Assembly: GCF_000016065.1 (NCBI RefSeq)
Contig: NC_009092.1
Coordinates: forward strand, 3,906,001-3,970,000
DNA length: 64,000 nucleotides
Reading direction: 5' to 3'
Origin: Shewanella loihica PV-4
GTDB taxonomy: Bacteria; Pseudomonadota; Gammaproteobacteria; Enterobacterales; Shewanellaceae
Positions 42,114 to 52,936 of the stretch are shown one piece after another. Positions within the stretch are counted from its first letter, which is position 1. Each line of letters opens with the position of its first letter. Position numbers and translations under genes: made by a program. The notes under the pieces are model-generated. The model was not told the DNA's origin. It worked only from the letters and a program-made list of their open reading frames with translations, and did no database searches.

Positions 42114-43091
42114 ATGGTAGATGCAGATCAATTACGTCAATGGGGACGCAAGGTTATCGATACCGAGCGCAACGCGCTGGACAACCTGTATCAATATGTC
42201 GACTCGAGTGAATTTGCCAAGGCCTGCCAACTGATCCTCGCCTGCACCGGCAAGGTGATCGTGATGGGCATGGGCAAATCCGGCCACATAGGTAACAAGA
42301 TCTCGGCCACCCTGGCCAGCACAGGCACCCCAGCCTTCTTCGTCCACCCCGGCGAGGCCAGCCATGGCGACCTGGGCGTACTGAGCGAGAACGATATCGT
42401 ACTCGCCATCTCCAACTCGGGCGAGGCCAGCGAAATTTTAACCCTGATGCCTGTGATCAAGCGTATGGGGCTGCCCGTCATCGCGGTGACGGGCAAGCCT
42501 GAGTCCAACATGGCCAAGCATTCGGTCGTTCATCTGTGTATCGAGGTACCGGAAGAAGCCTGCCCGCTCGGACTGGCGCCCACTTCGAGCACCACGGCGA
42601 CACTCGTCATGGGCGATGCCCTGGCGGTGGCCCTGCTGCAGGCCAGAGGCTTCACCAAAGATGATTTCGCCCTCTCCCACCCCGGTGGCAGCCTGGGACG
42701 CAAGCTGCTGCTCAAGGTGAGCGACGTGATGCACAAGGGTGACGACTTGCCTCTGGTGGCAGAAGATATCTGCATCACTGAGGCCCTATATGAGATCTCC
42801 AAGAAGGGGCTCGGCATGACAGGCGTAGTCAACAGCCAGGGCATGCTGGTGGGTATCTTCACCGACGGCGACCTGCGCCGGGTGATCGACGCCGAGATCA
42901 ACCTGCGCAAGACCTCCATCTCAGAGGTAATGACCCATGGCTGCGTCACCGTTAGCGAAGGCATCTTAGCCGCCCAGGCCCTCAAGGTGATGGACGAGAA
43001 GGAGATCAACGGCCTGATTGTCACCGACGAGCAGCAGAAGCCGATTGGTGCGCTCAATATGCTGGACATGGTCAAGGCGGGGGTGATCTAA
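42114..43091 (+). CDS. kdsD: D-arabinose 5-phosphate isomerase
   Basis: A 325-residue enzyme that converts ribulose-5-P to arabinose-5-P, the first step to KDO. SIS domain about 35-170 (GMGKSGHIGNKI, HPGEASHGDLG) and two CBS domains about 205-320. One base separates it from kdsC. Confidence 0.95.
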   Translation: MVDADQLRQWGRKVIDTERNALDNLYQYVDSSEFAKACQLILACTGKVIVMGMGKSGHIGNKISATLASTGTPAFFVHPGEASHGDLGVLSENDIVLAISNSGEASEILTLMPVIKRMGLPVIAVTGKPESNMAKHSVVHLCIEVPEEACPLGLAPTSSTTATLVMGDALAVALLQARGFTKDDFALSHPGGSLGRKLLLKVSDVMHKGDDLPLVAEDICITEALYEISKKGLGMTGVVNSQGMLVGIFTDGDLRRVIDAEINLRKTSISEVMTHGCVTVSEGILAAQALKVMDEKEINGLIVTDEQQKPIGALNMLDMVKAGVI

Positions 43092-43092
43092 C

Positions 43093-43644
43093 ATGGCACA
43101 TCAAGGTTTTTACGGCCCGATAACCGACGCAGTCTGGCAGAAGGCTAAACAGATCAAACTCTTGATCTGCGACGTCGACGGCGTCTTCTCCGATGGCTTA
43201 GTCTATATGAGCAATTCGGGCGACGAACTCAAGACCTTCCATACCCGCGACGGCTATGGCGTCCGCTCGCTGCTGACCAGCGATATTCCGGTGGCCATCA
43301 TCACGGGGCGTAAGTCGCAGATAGTGGAAGATCGCATGACGGCCCTGGGTATCACCCACATCTACCAGGGCGTCGACAACAAGCTCGAGCCTTATCAGGA
43401 GCTGCTTAACCTCTATAAGGTGAGGCCTGAGGAAGTTGCCTATATTGGCGATGACATGGTGGATCTGCCCGTGATGGAGCAGGTTGGCCTGTCTGTCTGC
43501 GTGGCCGACGGTCATCCCTATGTACGCCAACACGCCGACATGGTTACCCATATCAAGGGCGGCCACGGCGCATTGCGTGAATTGACGGATCTCATCCTGC
43601 TCAGCCAGGATAAGTTTGCCTCGGCCCACGGAATGAGCATATGA
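43093..43644 (+). CDS. kdsC: 3-deoxy-D-manno-octulosonate 8-phosphate phosphatase
   Basis: A 183-residue HAD-superfamily phosphatase without cap domain, tetrameric in the family. The HAD motif I is ICDVDGVFSDG with Asp27 and Asp29; motif III/IV is YIGDDMVDLPVM. It releases free KDO for lipid A core. The stop overlaps the lptC start (ATGA). Confidence 0.95.
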   Translation: MAHQGFYGPITDAVWQKAKQIKLLICDVDGVFSDGLVYMSNSGDELKTFHTRDGYGVRSLLTSDIPVAIITGRKSQIVEDRMTALGITHIYQGVDNKLEPYQELLNLYKVRPEEVAYIGDDMVDLPVMEQVGLSVCVADGHPYVRQHADMVTHIKGGHGALRELTDLILLSQDKFASAHGMSI

Positions 43645-44198
43645 ACAGAGTCACGCTGGCGATCATCGCCTTCTTCGGCACAGCACTGATCCTTTATTGG
43701 CAGGTTCAGTCGAAAAAGGGCAGCGAAGAGCTGGCCCTGGATAATGTCGATCGTCCCGACTACATAGTCCGGGATCTCAAGAGCGTGCAATACAATGATG
43801 AGGGTGGCATCAACAGCCGGGTATCGGCCAGTCACATGGAGCATTACGCCGAGCGCAACCAGACCTACTTTACCCAGCCCATCTATCTGGTCTACCCCGA
43901 CAACGGCGATGCCCAGTGGCGCCTGAGATCCACCAAGGGCACACTGGACAAAAATAGCGGACGGGTCACCCTGGAAAATAATGTTATCATTGACGCCATT
44001 AGCCCAGAGGAACCGATTCAGACCATAGAGACCACCTATCTGGAGCTGGATCTCAATACTATGATTATGACATCCGACAGAAGCATTCGGATCACAGGGC
44101 GTGATTTCCTCATCACGGGGGAAGGCTTATATGCCGATCTCAACGCCCAAAATATCAAACTGACGAGTCAGGTAGAAGGAACATATGAAACTAAATAG
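43641..44198 (+). CDS. lptC: LPS export protein LptC
   Basis: 185 residues with one N-terminal membrane anchor (about 4-20) and a periplasmic beta-jellyroll. LptC joins LptBFG to the LptA bridge. It overlaps kdsC by 4 bp and lptA by 14 bp. Confidence 0.92.
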   Translation: MNRVTLAIIAFFGTALILYWQVQSKKGSEELALDNVDRPDYIVRDLKSVQYNDEGGINSRVSASHMEHYAERNQTYFTQPIYLVYPDNGDAQWRLRSTKGTLDKNSGRVTLENNVIIDAISPEEPIQTIETTYLELDLNTMIMTSDRSIRITGRDFLITGEGLYADLNAQNIKLTSQVEGTYETK

Positions 44199-44730
44199 CC
44201 TTATTCTTGCGGGCCTGCTGCCCCTGGTCAGTGTTGGCGCCTATGCCAAGGTGAACGACCTGCTGCAAGAGGTTAAGATCTCTGCCGCCAGCCAGGAAGC
44301 CGACATTAAGAACAACCAGATCATCTTCCACGGTCCGGTCGAGGTCACCCAAGGCTCAATCAAGATATTGGCCAGTGAACTACGCGCCTTCAGCAAAGAG
44401 AAGAACAGCGGCAAGATACTGATCGCCACCGGCAACCCGGCCACCTACTCGCAGGTGATGGAAGATGGCCGTCCCGCCTCGGCCAGCGCCAAGGAGATCC
44501 GCTACGAGCTTTCCAGCCGCACCCTGACGCTCATTGGCGACGCCACCCTGGAACAGGAAGGCAGCCAGGTCACGGGGTCGCAGATCCGCTACAACATAGA
44601 ACAGCAACAGCTGATCGCCGAGAGCACAGGCAAAGACAGAGTGATCACTATCATTCAGCCTGAGAACTATCAGGAACAGATCCAGCCAGAGCAGAAGCCC
44701 GAGAAGAAACCAGAACAGGAAAAACAATGA
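44185..44730 (+). CDS. lptA: LPS transport periplasmic protein LptA
   Basis: 181 residues with signal peptide ([17 protein letters not shown]). The OstA-like domain (about 30-150) includes [16 protein letters not shown]. The C-terminus is Gln/Glu/Lys/Pro-rich ([16 protein letters not shown]). LptA polymers bridge the periplasm for LPS. It overlaps lptB by 4 bp. Confidence 0.92.
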   Translation: MKLNSLILAGLLPLVSVGAYAKVNDLLQEVKISAASQEADIKNNQIIFHGPVEVTQGSIKILASELRAFSKEKNSGKILIATGNPATYSQVMEDGRPASASAKEIRYELSSRTLTLIGDATLEQEGSQVTGSQIRYNIEQQQLIAESTGKDRVITIIQPENYQEQIQPEQKPEKKPEQEKQ

Positions 44731-45458
44731 CAGACCTGATCTTGAAGGCGGAGAACCTCGCCAAGAGCTATAAGAGTCGTGCCGTTGTCCAAGACGTGAG
44801 CCTCACGGTCAAGACCGGGCAAATCGTCGGCCTGCTGGGGCCAAACGGCGCCGGCAAGACCACCACCTTTTACATGGTCGTCGGCCTGGTACAGAGCGAC
44901 AAGGGCCGCATCTTTATCGACGATGACGACCTGACGCTAGACCCAATGCACCTACGCGCCCGCAAAGGCATAGGCTACCTGCCTCAGGAAGCCAGCATCT
45001 TCCGTAAGCTCTCGGTGCGGGACAACATCATGGCCGTGCTCCAGACCCGCAGCGATCTTAATAACGATGGCCGCGAAGAGGAGCTGGAACACCTGCTGGA
45101 AGAGTTTCACATCACCCATATCCGTGACAGCCACGGCATGGCGCTCTCGGGCGGTGAACGTCGCCGGGTGGAGATCGCCAGGGCCCTAGCCGCCAACCCT
45201 AAGTTTATTCTTCTCGACGAGCCGTTCGCCGGGGTCGATCCCATCTCGGTAATCGACATCAAGAAGATCATCGAACAGCTCAAGAATCGCGGCCTGGGGG
45301 TGTTGATCACCGACCATAACGTGCGCGAGACATTAGACGTCTGCGAGAAAGCCTATATCGTCAGCCATGGTAATCTGATCGCCGAGGGCACACCCGCCGA
45401 AATCTTAGACAACCAGCAAGTACGAGCAGTGTACTTAGGTGAACAATTCAAGCTATAG
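44727..45458 (+). CDS. lptB: LPS export ABC transporter ATP-binding protein LptB
   Basis: 243 residues, an ABC ATPase with Walker [11 protein letters not shown], signature [15 protein letters not shown] and Walker [14 protein letters not shown]. It drives LPS extraction with LptFG. It is followed by a hairpin and then rpoN. Confidence 0.96.
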   Translation: MTDLILKAENLAKSYKSRAVVQDVSLTVKTGQIVGLLGPNGAGKTTTFYMVVGLVQSDKGRIFIDDDDLTLDPMHLRARKGIGYLPQEASIFRKLSVRDNIMAVLQTRSDLNNDGREEELEHLLEEFHITHIRDSHGMALSGGERRRVEIARALAANPKFILLDEPFAGVDPISVIDIKKIIEQLKNRGLGVLITDHNVRETLDVCEKAYIVSHGNLIAEGTPAEILDNQQVRAVYLGEQFKL

Positions 45459-45473
45459 TTAATCTTATAATGG

Positions 45474-45508
45474 GGCCACAGAGGAAAAACCACGCGTTAA
45501 TTGTGGCC
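45474..45508 (+). terminator. hairpin between lptB and rpoN
   Basis: Arms GGCCACA (45474-45480) and TGTGGCC (45502-45508) with a 21-base loop. No T-run follows, so it may be an attenuator or a processing site rather than a complete terminator. Confidence 0.35.
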
Positions 45509-45592
45509 TTAGGAACTATCCGATATATTTGTCCGGCACATATAGCCAGAGCTTTCTCATTTTATAATTAGAAACAAGGGAATAGCAGTACG

Positions 45593-47080
45593 ATGAAAGC
45601 GTCACTTCAGCTCAAAATGGGTCAGCATCTCACCATGACGCCCCAGCTACAACAGGCCATACGTCTGTTGCAGTTGTCGTCATTAGAGTTGCAGCAGGAG
45701 ATCCAGCAGGCATTAGAATCCAACCCGCTACTGGAGTTGGATGAAGAGCAGGAGAGCGCCAGCATCGAGCTGCAAGACGATGGCGTCACCGACAGCTTCG
45801 ACAACAAGTACGACGACAAGATAGAGCTGGATTCGAGCCAGGATAACTCAGGGGTCGAGACCTCTGATGCCCTGACTCAAGACTCTATGCCAGACGAGCT
45901 GCCGGTGGATACCACCTGGGATGAGGTCTACACCGCCTCACCAAACTCAAGCTCGGGCGCCATGCGCGACGACGACATGCCTTTTCAGGGCGAGACCAGC
46001 GAAGGTCTGTATGAACACCTGGAATGGCAGAAGAACCTGACCCCTTTTTCCGATAACGACCTGGCCATCGCTACCGCCATCATCGACGCTATCGACGAGC
46101 GCGGTTACCTGACCCAGACCTGCGAAGATATTCTCGAGGCCATGGGCGACCCAGAGATCGAACTCGACGAGGTCGAAGCGGTGCTCAAGCGAGTACAACA
46201 CTTCGACCCTATTGGCGTGGCGGCCCGTGATCTCAGCGAATGTCTGACCATTCAGCTGGCCCAATACAGCGACGATACCCCGCACATCGCCAACGCCCGC
46301 ATGCTGATCAAGGAGCACCTGGATCTCATCGCCGGACGCGACTTCCGTCTGCTGATGCGCAAAACCAAGCTCAAGGAAGATGAGCTGAGGGATGCCATCG
46401 CCCTTATTCAGACCCTGAATCCCCGTCCCGGTCTCGCCATCACCGCCAGCCGCGACGAGTACGTGATCCCGGATGTGACCGTCACCAAGAAGAAGGGACG
46501 CTGGGTAGTCGAGCTCAACCCAGACAGCATGCCTAAGATCAACGTCAACCAGCAGTATGCCGCCATGGCCCGCAGCACTAAGAGTCAGGCGGATGGCCAG
46601 TTTATTCGCGGCCACCTGCAGGAAGCCAAATGGTTCCTCAAGAGCCTGGAGAGTCGCAACGAGACCCTGCTCAAGGTGACCAACTGTATCGTCGACTTCC
46701 AGCAAGGCTTCTTCGAATTTGGCGAAGAGGCGATGAAGCCCATGGTACTGAACGACATCGCCGAGGCGGTGGAGATGCATGAATCCACCATCTCACGTGT
46801 GACCACGCAAAAATATATGCATACCCCGAGAGGGATCTTCGAGCTTAAATACTTCTTCTCCAGTCACGTCGGTACCGACGATGGCGGAGAGTGCTCTTCA
46901 ACAGCAATACGTGCCTTCATTAAGAAGCTGGTTGCTGCGGAAAACCAGAAAAAGCCATTGAGCGACAGCAAGATGGCTCAACTCTTGGCCGAACAGGGGA
47001 TTAAGGTGGCTAGACGCACCATTGCCAAGTATCGCGAGGCAATGCTTATACCGCCCTCGAATCAGCGCAAGAGCTTATAA
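45593..47080 (+). CDS. rpoN: RNA polymerase sigma-54 factor
   Basis: A 495-residue sigma factor. Region I is Gln/Leu-rich (about 1-50), region II is acidic (about 55-130), and region III ends with the RpoN box [11 protein letters not shown] near residue 475. It directs transcription at -24/-12 promoters that need enhancer-binding activators, for nitrogen and flagellar genes. Start of the rpoN-hpf-ptsN-rapZ-npr group. Confidence 0.96.
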   Translation: MKASLQLKMGQHLTMTPQLQQAIRLLQLSSLELQQEIQQALESNPLLELDEEQESASIELQDDGVTDSFDNKYDDKIELDSSQDNSGVETSDALTQDSMPDELPVDTTWDEVYTASPNSSSGAMRDDDMPFQGETSEGLYEHLEWQKNLTPFSDNDLAIATAIIDAIDERGYLTQTCEDILEAMGDPEIELDEVEAVLKRVQHFDPIGVAARDLSECLTIQLAQYSDDTPHIANARMLIKEHLDLIAGRDFRLLMRKTKLKEDELRDAIALIQTLNPRPGLAITASRDEYVIPDVTVTKKKGRWVVELNPDSMPKINVNQQYAAMARSTKSQADGQFIRGHLQEAKWFLKSLESRNETLLKVTNCIVDFQQGFFEFGEEAMKPMVLNDIAEAVEMHESTISRVTTQKYMHTPRGIFELKYFFSSHVGTDDGGECSSTAIRAFIKKLVAAENQKKPLSDSKMAQLLAEQGIKVARRTIAKYREAMLIPPSNQRKSL

Positions 47081-47110
47081 AACAAACCTGGAAACTGGAG
47101 GACTATCTTT

Positions 47111-47398
47111 ATGCAAATAAACCTGACTGGGCACCATATCGAGATCACCCAATCTCTACGAAGCTACATCGAAGAGAAATTCACAAAGCTTGAACGTCAT
47201 TTCGATCAGATCAATAATGTGCACGTTGTATTAAATGTCGAAAAGTTGCAACAGAAGGTTGAGGCAAAGTTACATCTCCGTGGCGGAGAAGTGTTCGCAA
47301 CATCCGAACATGCGGACATGTATGCCGCGATAGACTCCCTGATTGACAAACTCGATCGTCAGGTCATTAAACACAAAGAGAAGCTTACTAAACATTAA
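47111..47398 (+). CDS. hpf: ribosome hibernation promoting factor (short HPF)
   Basis: A 95-residue S30AE-family protein without the long C-terminal domain, so the short form that forms 100S dimers with RMF. Sequence MQINLTGHHIEITQSLRSYI is typical. GGAGGA lies upstream of the ATG. It is 30 bp after rpoN. Confidence 0.94.
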   Translation: MQINLTGHHIEITQSLRSYIEEKFTKLERHFDQINNVHVVLNVEKLQQKVEAKLHLRGGEVFATSEHADMYAAIDSLIDKLDRQVIKHKEKLTKH

Positions 47399-47400
47399 CG

Positions 47401-47844
47401 ATGGAACTGAGTACCATCCTGCGGCCGGAGTGCACCACCTGCGCCACTCCGGGCAGTAAGAAAAAGGTACTGGAGCTTATCAGCGACTTAGCCGCTGTCC
47501 AGTACCCCACCCTCTCCTCTCAAGAAATATTTGAAAGCCTTCTGGCTCGAGAGAAAATGGGCAGCACAGGTATAGGCAATGGTATCGCGATTCCTCACGG
47601 ACGGCTGACTAACATAGATCAACCCGTGGCCGTACTGGTGAAATGTGCTGAACCAATCGCATTCGATGCCATTGACAATCAGCCCGTCGATATCCTTTTT
47701 GCGTTATTGGTGCCCGCAGATCAATGCGAGCAACATCTTAGCACCCTGGCCGCTATGGCCGAGAAGCTCAATGATAAGGCGATCATGAAGCAGCTAAGAA
47801 AGACCCAAGATGAATCCGAACTCTATCAGGTGATCACCCAATGA
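47401..47844 (+). CDS. ptsN: nitrogen PTS enzyme IIA
   Basis: A 147-residue EIIA-Ntr. The phosphorylated His66 is in GIAIPHGRL. It receives phosphate from NPr and regulates potassium transport and stress responses rather than sugar uptake. Overlaps rapZ (ATGA). Confidence 0.94.
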   Translation: MELSTILRPECTTCATPGSKKKVLELISDLAAVQYPTLSSQEIFESLLAREKMGSTGIGNGIAIPHGRLTNIDQPVAVLVKCAEPIAFDAIDNQPVDILFALLVPADQCEQHLSTLAAMAEKLNDKAIMKQLRKTQDESELYQVITQ

Positions 47845-48689
47845 AATTGGTTTTGGTATCCGGACGCTCAGGATCGGGAAAATCCGTCGCACTCAGGGTC
47901 CTAGAAGATCTAGGCTACTACTGTGTCGACAATCTGCCCTTGCAGATGATGGAGTCCCTGCTGGAGCAGCTCAAGGGGCGCAGCGATCTCGTGGCCATCA
48001 GCGTCGATGTGCGCAACATGCCCAGCGAAGAGATCCAGCTGGAAAAGCAGCTGGCCAAGCTCCCCAAAGATACCGAAATCTTAAGTTTCTTCCTGAACTC
48101 AAGCGACAATGTACTGCTCAAGCGCTACAGCGAGACCCGCAGGCTACATCCGCTGTCGCGCTCTAAGGTCTCCCTCAAGGAGGCAATTCAGCTCGAGGGC
48201 AAGCTGCTCGACCCCATAGCTAAACTGGTGGATCACTATATCGACACCTCTAACCTCAACATCTATGAGTTGAGCGACAAGGTGCGCGAGATCCTGCTGG
48301 GCACGGTCGACAAGGAGCTGGTGATCAACTTCGAGTCCTTCGGCTTTAAATATGGCATGCCGACCGAAGCCGACTTCATGTTTGACGTGCGCTTCCTACC
48401 CAATCCCCATTGGGAAACTGAGCTGAGGCCACTGACTGGCCTGGATGAGCCAGTGCAGCAGTTTCTGAGTCAGCAGCCACTGGTCAACAAGTTCATCTGG
48501 CAGATCGAAAACCTGCTGGAGACCTGGTTACCACACCTGGAGCGCAACAACCGCAGCTACCTCACCATCGCCATCGGCTGCACCGGCGGCCAACACAGAT
48601 CTGTCTATGTGACCGACCAGCTCGCCAAGCTGTTCAACAAGGGCAAGCATAAGGTTCAGGCGCGCCATAGAGAGCTAAAGCATGACTAA
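47841..48689 (+). CDS. rapZ: RNase adapter protein RapZ
   Basis: A 282-residue P-loop protein with Walker A GRSGSGKS at 8-15 and a C-terminal domain with [13 protein letters not shown] that binds sugar or RNA. In E. coli it hands the sRNA GlmZ to RNase E and senses glucosamine-6-P. Overlaps npr by 8 bp. Confidence 0.95.
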   Translation: MKLVLVSGRSGSGKSVALRVLEDLGYYCVDNLPLQMMESLLEQLKGRSDLVAISVDVRNMPSEEIQLEKQLAKLPKDTEILSFFLNSSDNVLLKRYSETRRLHPLSRSKVSLKEAIQLEGKLLDPIAKLVDHYIDTSNLNIYELSDKVREILLGTVDKELVINFESFGFKYGMPTEADFMFDVRFLPNPHWETELRPLTGLDEPVQQFLSQQPLVNKFIWQIENLLETWLPHLERNNRSYLTIAIGCTGGQHRSVYVTDQLAKLFNKGKHKVQARHRELKHD

Positions 48690-48957
48690 GTTGGCTCGCG
48701 AGCTGACCATCTGCAACAAGTTGGGCCTGCACGCCAGAGCGGCGACCAAACTGGCTGTGCTCGCTGCCAAGTTCGACGCCGAGGTCACCCTGATCCAGGG
48801 CGATAAACAGGCCTCAGCCGCCAGTGTACTCGGCCTCCTGATGCTCGAAACCGGCATGGGTAAAACCATCACCATCACCAGCGAAGGCAAAGATGCCCAG
48901 GCGGCCCTGGATGCCATCAGCGCCCTTATTGACGCCAAATTCGATGAGGCCGTATAA
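48682..48957 (+). CDS. npr: phosphocarrier protein NPr
   Basis: A 91-residue HPr-like protein of the nitrogen PTS. The phosphorylated His17 lies in [13 protein letters not shown]. It passes phosphate from EI-Ntr to EIIA-Ntr. Last gene of the rpoN group. Confidence 0.94.
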   Translation: MTKLARELTICNKLGLHARAATKLAVLAAKFDAEVTLIQGDKQASAASVLGLLMLETGMGKTITITSEGKDAQAALDAISALIDAKFDEAV

Positions 48958-49057
48958 TCGGCTCGCTTTGCGGTGCCCGCTTAATTTCGTCCTATACTTA
49001 TCATAGACTTACAAGCCTACCACCCAAGCCGTTCAATCAACTGCCAAAGGAGGAGCT

Positions 49058-50425
49058 ATGCCGATCGAAGTGTTAGATAGTGAAACCACAGATCAACGCC
49101 TTAATCAGCTCACTCAAGCCTTAGGCAGCGGCATGTTTGTCCATGTGCGCAGCATGCTGCACGACATGGCCGCCTCAGATATCGCCTTCATCCTGGAATC
49201 CTCTCCGCCGCGCACCCGTCAGGTGCTCTGGCAACTGATCGATCAGCAGCACACGGGGGAGATCCTCGACGAGCTGGGCGAAGAACTCAAAGATACCCTG
49301 ATCACCCAGATGAGCCCCGAGCGCGTCGCCAAGGCAGCCGAAGGCATGGACACGGACGATCTGGCCTACATACTGCGTAGTCTGCCCGACAGCGTCTTCA
49401 ATCAGGTGTTGCAGTCGATGACGGCGCAAGACAGAGCCAGGGTGGAGCAAGCCCTTTCCTACCCGGAAGACACCGCCGGCAGTATCATGAACACGGATAC
49501 GGTCACCGTGCGCCCCGATGTCACCATAGACGTGATCCTGCGTTACCTGAGGATCCGCGGCGAGCTGCCCGATGCCACCGATACCCTCTATGTGGTGGAT
49601 AAGCGCGACAGCCTGCTGGGCGGTGTGCGCATTACCGACCTGCTGACCTGCGACCCCAATGCCTCGGTGCGGGAGATCATGAACGACGATCTCGAAGGGA
49701 TCCCCGTGGGCATGGATGACGGCGAGGTCGCCCAGCTGTTCGAGCGTCACGACTGGGTCTCGGCCCCCGTGGTCGAAGAGGAGACCAACCGTCTGCTGGG
49801 GCGTATCACCATCGATGATATCGTCGACGTGATCCGTGAAGACGCCGAACACTCCATGATGGGGATGGCGGGGATGGACGACGACACAGATACCTTCGGC
49901 CCTGTGGTCAAGAGTACCCTGAGACGCTCCCTCTGGCTGACCATCAACTTGTTTGCGGCCCTGCTGGCCGCCTCGGTCAGCAACATGTTCGAGAACACCC
50001 TGGAGCAGTTTGCCACCATCGCCATCTTGATGACCATAGTCCCCAGTATGGGTGGCGTCGCCGGCAACCAGACCCTGGCGCTGGTGATCCGCGGTATCGC
50101 CCTGGGGCAGATAGGCCAGAGTAACTCCCGCTGGCTGATCGGCAAGGAGCTGGCCATCGGCTTTCTCAACGGCCTGCTCTGGTCCATGCTGGTGTTTGCC
50201 GCCGTCTGGCTGTGGAAGGGCGACATCGCCCTGGGCGGACTGATCGGCGGCGCCATGCTGATCAACATGACGGTGGCCGGTCTGGCCGGCGCCTGTATCC
50301 CACTGCTGCTGAAGAAGTTTAACGTCGATCCCGCACTGGCCGGTGGCATGGTGCTGACCACAGTCACTGATGTGATCGGCCTGTTCGCCTTCCTCGGCCT
50401 GGCGACCCTGTTCCTGCTAAATTGA
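49058..50425 (+). CDS. mgtE: magnesium transporter MgtE
   Basis: A 455-residue Mg2+ channel. Cytoplasmic N domain about 20-130, two CBS domains about 135-260, and five membrane segments from about 285 with family residues in MGGVAGNQTLALVIRGIALG. The N and CBS domains gate the pore by binding Mg2+. AAAGGAGGAGCT precedes the ATG. No Mg2+ riboswitch-type structure was seen in the 100-bp leader. Confidence 0.95.
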   Translation: MPIEVLDSETTDQRLNQLTQALGSGMFVHVRSMLHDMAASDIAFILESSPPRTRQVLWQLIDQQHTGEILDELGEELKDTLITQMSPERVAKAAEGMDTDDLAYILRSLPDSVFNQVLQSMTAQDRARVEQALSYPEDTAGSIMNTDTVTVRPDVTIDVILRYLRIRGELPDATDTLYVVDKRDSLLGGVRITDLLTCDPNASVREIMNDDLEGIPVGMDDGEVAQLFERHDWVSAPVVEEETNRLLGRITIDDIVDVIREDAEHSMMGMAGMDDDTDTFGPVVKSTLRRSLWLTINLFAALLAASVSNMFENTLEQFATIAILMTIVPSMGGVAGNQTLALVIRGIALGQIGQSNSRWLIGKELAIGFLNGLLWSMLVFAAVWLWKGDIALGGLIGGAMLINMTVAGLAGACIPLLLKKFNVDPALAGGMVLTTVTDVIGLFAFLGLATLFLLN

Positions 50426-50430
50426 TCAGT

Positions 50431-50462
50431 AAGCGCATCCCAAAGCCCAATCGGATGCGCTT
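50431..50462 (+). terminator. hairpin after mgtE
   Basis: Perfect 10-bp stem AAGCGCATCC / GGATGCGCTT with a 12-base loop, 6 bases after the stop. Only a short T-run follows. Confidence 0.6.
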
Positions 50463-50529
50463 GAATTTCAATGTTATCGACATCTTTTTCACGCTAGGAT
50501 AGGTAGAGTCATCCGGCCAGAGAACTGTC

Positions 50530-51213
50530 ATGCAAAATACTCAAATACTCATCATAGAAGATAATGCCGATGTCGCCGGTGTCCTGGGAGACTATCTCGA
50601 ATCCCAAGGAGCTCAGGTGGATTATGCCAGCAATGGCGAGCTCGGCCTGCGCCTCGCCACCGAAGGGCACTTCGACGCCATAGTGCTGGATCTCATGCTG
50701 CCCAAGATGGACGGCTACGCCGTGGCCAAGGCCCTACGTCAGCAGGGCTCCAGCGTGCCCATATTGATGCTGACGGCGCTGGACGACAAACAAGATCTGC
50801 TGCAAGGCTTTCATAGTGGCGCCGACGACTATCTGACTAAGCCGTTCGATCTCGATGAGCTGCACGTGCGACTGCTGGCGTTGATCAAGCGTCAGCTCGG
50901 GCGCGTCGCCCAGGGCTGTCAGCAGTGCGGGCCGCTCACCCTCAACATCGCCGAGCACACCGCCTACCGCGATGGCAAGAAGCTGCAGCTGACCCCAAGC
51001 TGCTATCAGATCCTGCACCTGCTGATCTCCCGCGCCCCCAACGTGGTGAAGAGAGAGGAGATAGTACAGCACCTGTGGGGAGAAGAACCGCCCAACAGCG
51101 ACATCTTGCGCAGCCACATGTACCAGCTGAGAAATCAGGTGGATAAACCCTTCGACACCCCCATCATACTCACCGTGCCTAAGATAGGCTTCCGGTTAGA
51201 CGTGAACCAATAG
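50530..51213 (+). CDS. OmpR/PhoB-family response regulator
   Basis: 227 residues. Receiver domain 1-120 with acidic pocket (IIEDN), phospho-acceptor Asp54 in LDLMLPKMDG and Lys in LTKPFD. The C-terminal winged helix (about 130-225) has RAPNVVKREEIVQHLWG and RSHMYQLRNQV. It is paired with the histidine kinase 11 bp downstream. The target genes and signal are unknown. Confidence 0.92.
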   Translation: MQNTQILIIEDNADVAGVLGDYLESQGAQVDYASNGELGLRLATEGHFDAIVLDLMLPKMDGYAVAKALRQQGSSVPILMLTALDDKQDLLQGFHSGADDYLTKPFDLDELHVRLLALIKRQLGRVAQGCQQCGPLTLNIAEHTAYRDGKKLQLTPSCYQILHLLISRAPNVVKREEIVQHLWGEEPPNSDILRSHMYQLRNQVDKPFDTPIILTVPKIGFRLDVNQ

Positions 51214-51224
51214 AGGCCCAACAG

Positions 51225-52487
51225 GTGCAAAAAACCGCCAAGAGTCTGACTCGCAAGCTAAGTTTCTACTTCGGGGGGATCGCCCTTTTGGTGGCCGCCA
51301 TCCTCTACCTGCTCAGTATATTTATCCTCTACTGGGTCGAAGATGAGCTCAACCGCCGCAGTCTGGAGCAGATAGCGCCTAGCGCTATGGCGGCATTCGA
51401 GCAGGGCGCCGAGTCGCCGCTGGTGTTGAGCACCACTATAGTGGCCTATAACGATGCCGCCAGCTTACCCGATGAATATCAGGGCATTATCGATCTGCCC
51501 GTCGGTTTTCTCGATGAGCTGCACGACACCTTCAAGGAAGATATCTTCATCTTTCGCGGCCAATATGGCGAAGGCGAGGCGACACATCCCCTGATTCTGG
51601 TGATGAATGCCGAGCAGGTAGAGCTGAGCCGCAACGAGTGGAATAACATCAGCCTGGTGATCCTGGCCGTCACCCTGATGCTGTTTGCCCTGTTCGGCTT
51701 TGCCATCACATTGCTCACCCGCAGGCTGATCGCGCCCATTCGCGCCATCAGCGAGCAGCTCGAGGATTCGGAGGGCGACCAGAGCTTTAGAGTCTCCAAG
51801 GATGCCACCCAGGAATTTCATGCCCTCACCGCCAGCCTCAACCATTATCAGCAGCAGATCGCCCTGCTGATCCGCCGGGAACAGGCCTTCTCCCGCTACG
51901 CCAGCCATGAACTGAGAACTCCGCTGACCATTATTCAGGGGGCCAGCCGTCTGCTGGAACAGGAGGGCAAACCCGAGTTTATGCAGCGACAACGAGGCCG
52001 TATCGCCAAGGCCGCCAGCAATATGCAGCACATCATAGACGCGCTACTTAGCCTGGTGAAACAGGAGAAGGGGCTGAGTTCACCCGACCTCAGGCCGCTA
52101 CAGGAGAAAGAGCTAAAGCAGATCCTTGCCGAGGTCGAACCGCTGGCGAGCCAGAAACAGATCCAATTAGGCCTCACCCTAGATGCCACGCCGCAGATAG
52201 CCCCCAGCGAGGCGGTACTGCGCATGTTACTGATCAACTTGCTCAATAACGCCATCAACGCCAGCGACAGCGGCTGTATCGCCATCAGCGTCGACGATGA
52301 GGGGATCTCGGTGAAAGATCAGGGCCGCGGCATGAGCAGCAGCGACACTCGCCCTCAGGGCCATGGCTTAGGGCTGGAGATAGTCGAGGCCCTGTGTCAG
52401 CGTTATCAGTGGCGTTTTAGCCTCAGCAATTGCGACAAGGGCTGCATCGCCAGATTGCACTTTCCTGCATCAACCCATGCCTCCTGA
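51225..52487 (+). CDS. sensor histidine kinase
   Basis: 420 residues with GTG start. Two membrane segments (about 14-38 and 143-164) enclose a periplasmic domain of about 100 residues. A HAMP-like stretch follows. The HisKA box has His228 in SRYASHELRTPLT. The HATPase domain has LLINLLNNAINAS, KDQGRGM and GHGLGLEIV. Cognate of the preceding regulator. Ligand unknown. Confidence 0.9.
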   Translation: MQKTAKSLTRKLSFYFGGIALLVAAILYLLSIFILYWVEDELNRRSLEQIAPSAMAAFEQGAESPLVLSTTIVAYNDAASLPDEYQGIIDLPVGFLDELHDTFKEDIFIFRGQYGEGEATHPLILVMNAEQVELSRNEWNNISLVILAVTLMLFALFGFAITLLTRRLIAPIRAISEQLEDSEGDQSFRVSKDATQEFHALTASLNHYQQQIALLIRREQAFSRYASHELRTPLTIIQGASRLLEQEGKPEFMQRQRGRIAKAASNMQHIIDALLSLVKQEKGLSSPDLRPLQEKELKQILAEVEPLASQKQIQLGLTLDATPQIAPSEAVLRMLLINLLNNAINASDSGCIAISVDDEGISVKDQGRGMSSSDTRPQGHGLGLEIVEALCQRYQWRFSLSNCDKGCIARLHFPASTHAS

Positions 52488-52606
52488 TGGTGCAAGATAG
52501 GTGCTGAGCCGAGTAATCACTCACTCAAGACCCAGTTTTCCGCCTGTCATCTAATTGGCATAAGTTTCGCTTATCCTAGCGCGGTCACGCACTAGGAGGC
52601 TTTCCC

Positions 52607-52855
52607 TTGTTTTCACTCAAGACACAATGGCACACCAATGACACAGACGCCTTTTGGCAACCTCAATTTGACGGGGAACCAAGCCATGAAGAAGCGCCTT
52701 ACCCGCACCCTCTAGGCGGTCATCCACAACGGGGCGCGATAGATGCGCGGCTAAATGCGCTAGGTAGGGAAGAGATAGGCCAGAGCCAGCAGCTCAGCCT
52801 GAATCGGGAAATCATGACTCTGGTCGCCGAGCAGGCCAGGTTATCGCTCAACTAG
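52607..52855 (+). CDS. hypothetical protein, 82 residues
   Basis: I do not recognise it. It starts with TTG, but an ideal AGGAGG lies 7 bases upstream (52594-52599), which supports translation. The product is hydrophilic, rich in Pro, His and Gln in its middle, and has no membrane segment. Confidence 0.5.
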   Translation: MFSLKTQWHTNDTDAFWQPQFDGEPSHEEAPYPHPLGGHPQRGAIDARLNALGREEIGQSQQLSLNREIMTLVAEQARLSLN

Positions 52856-52936
52856 GCTTTCAAGCTCAACAAAATGGTTAAGCTCGGCCACCGGCGAATC
52901 AATAGCGCGGCGAAAAGGCGCTAGGATAGTACGCCG

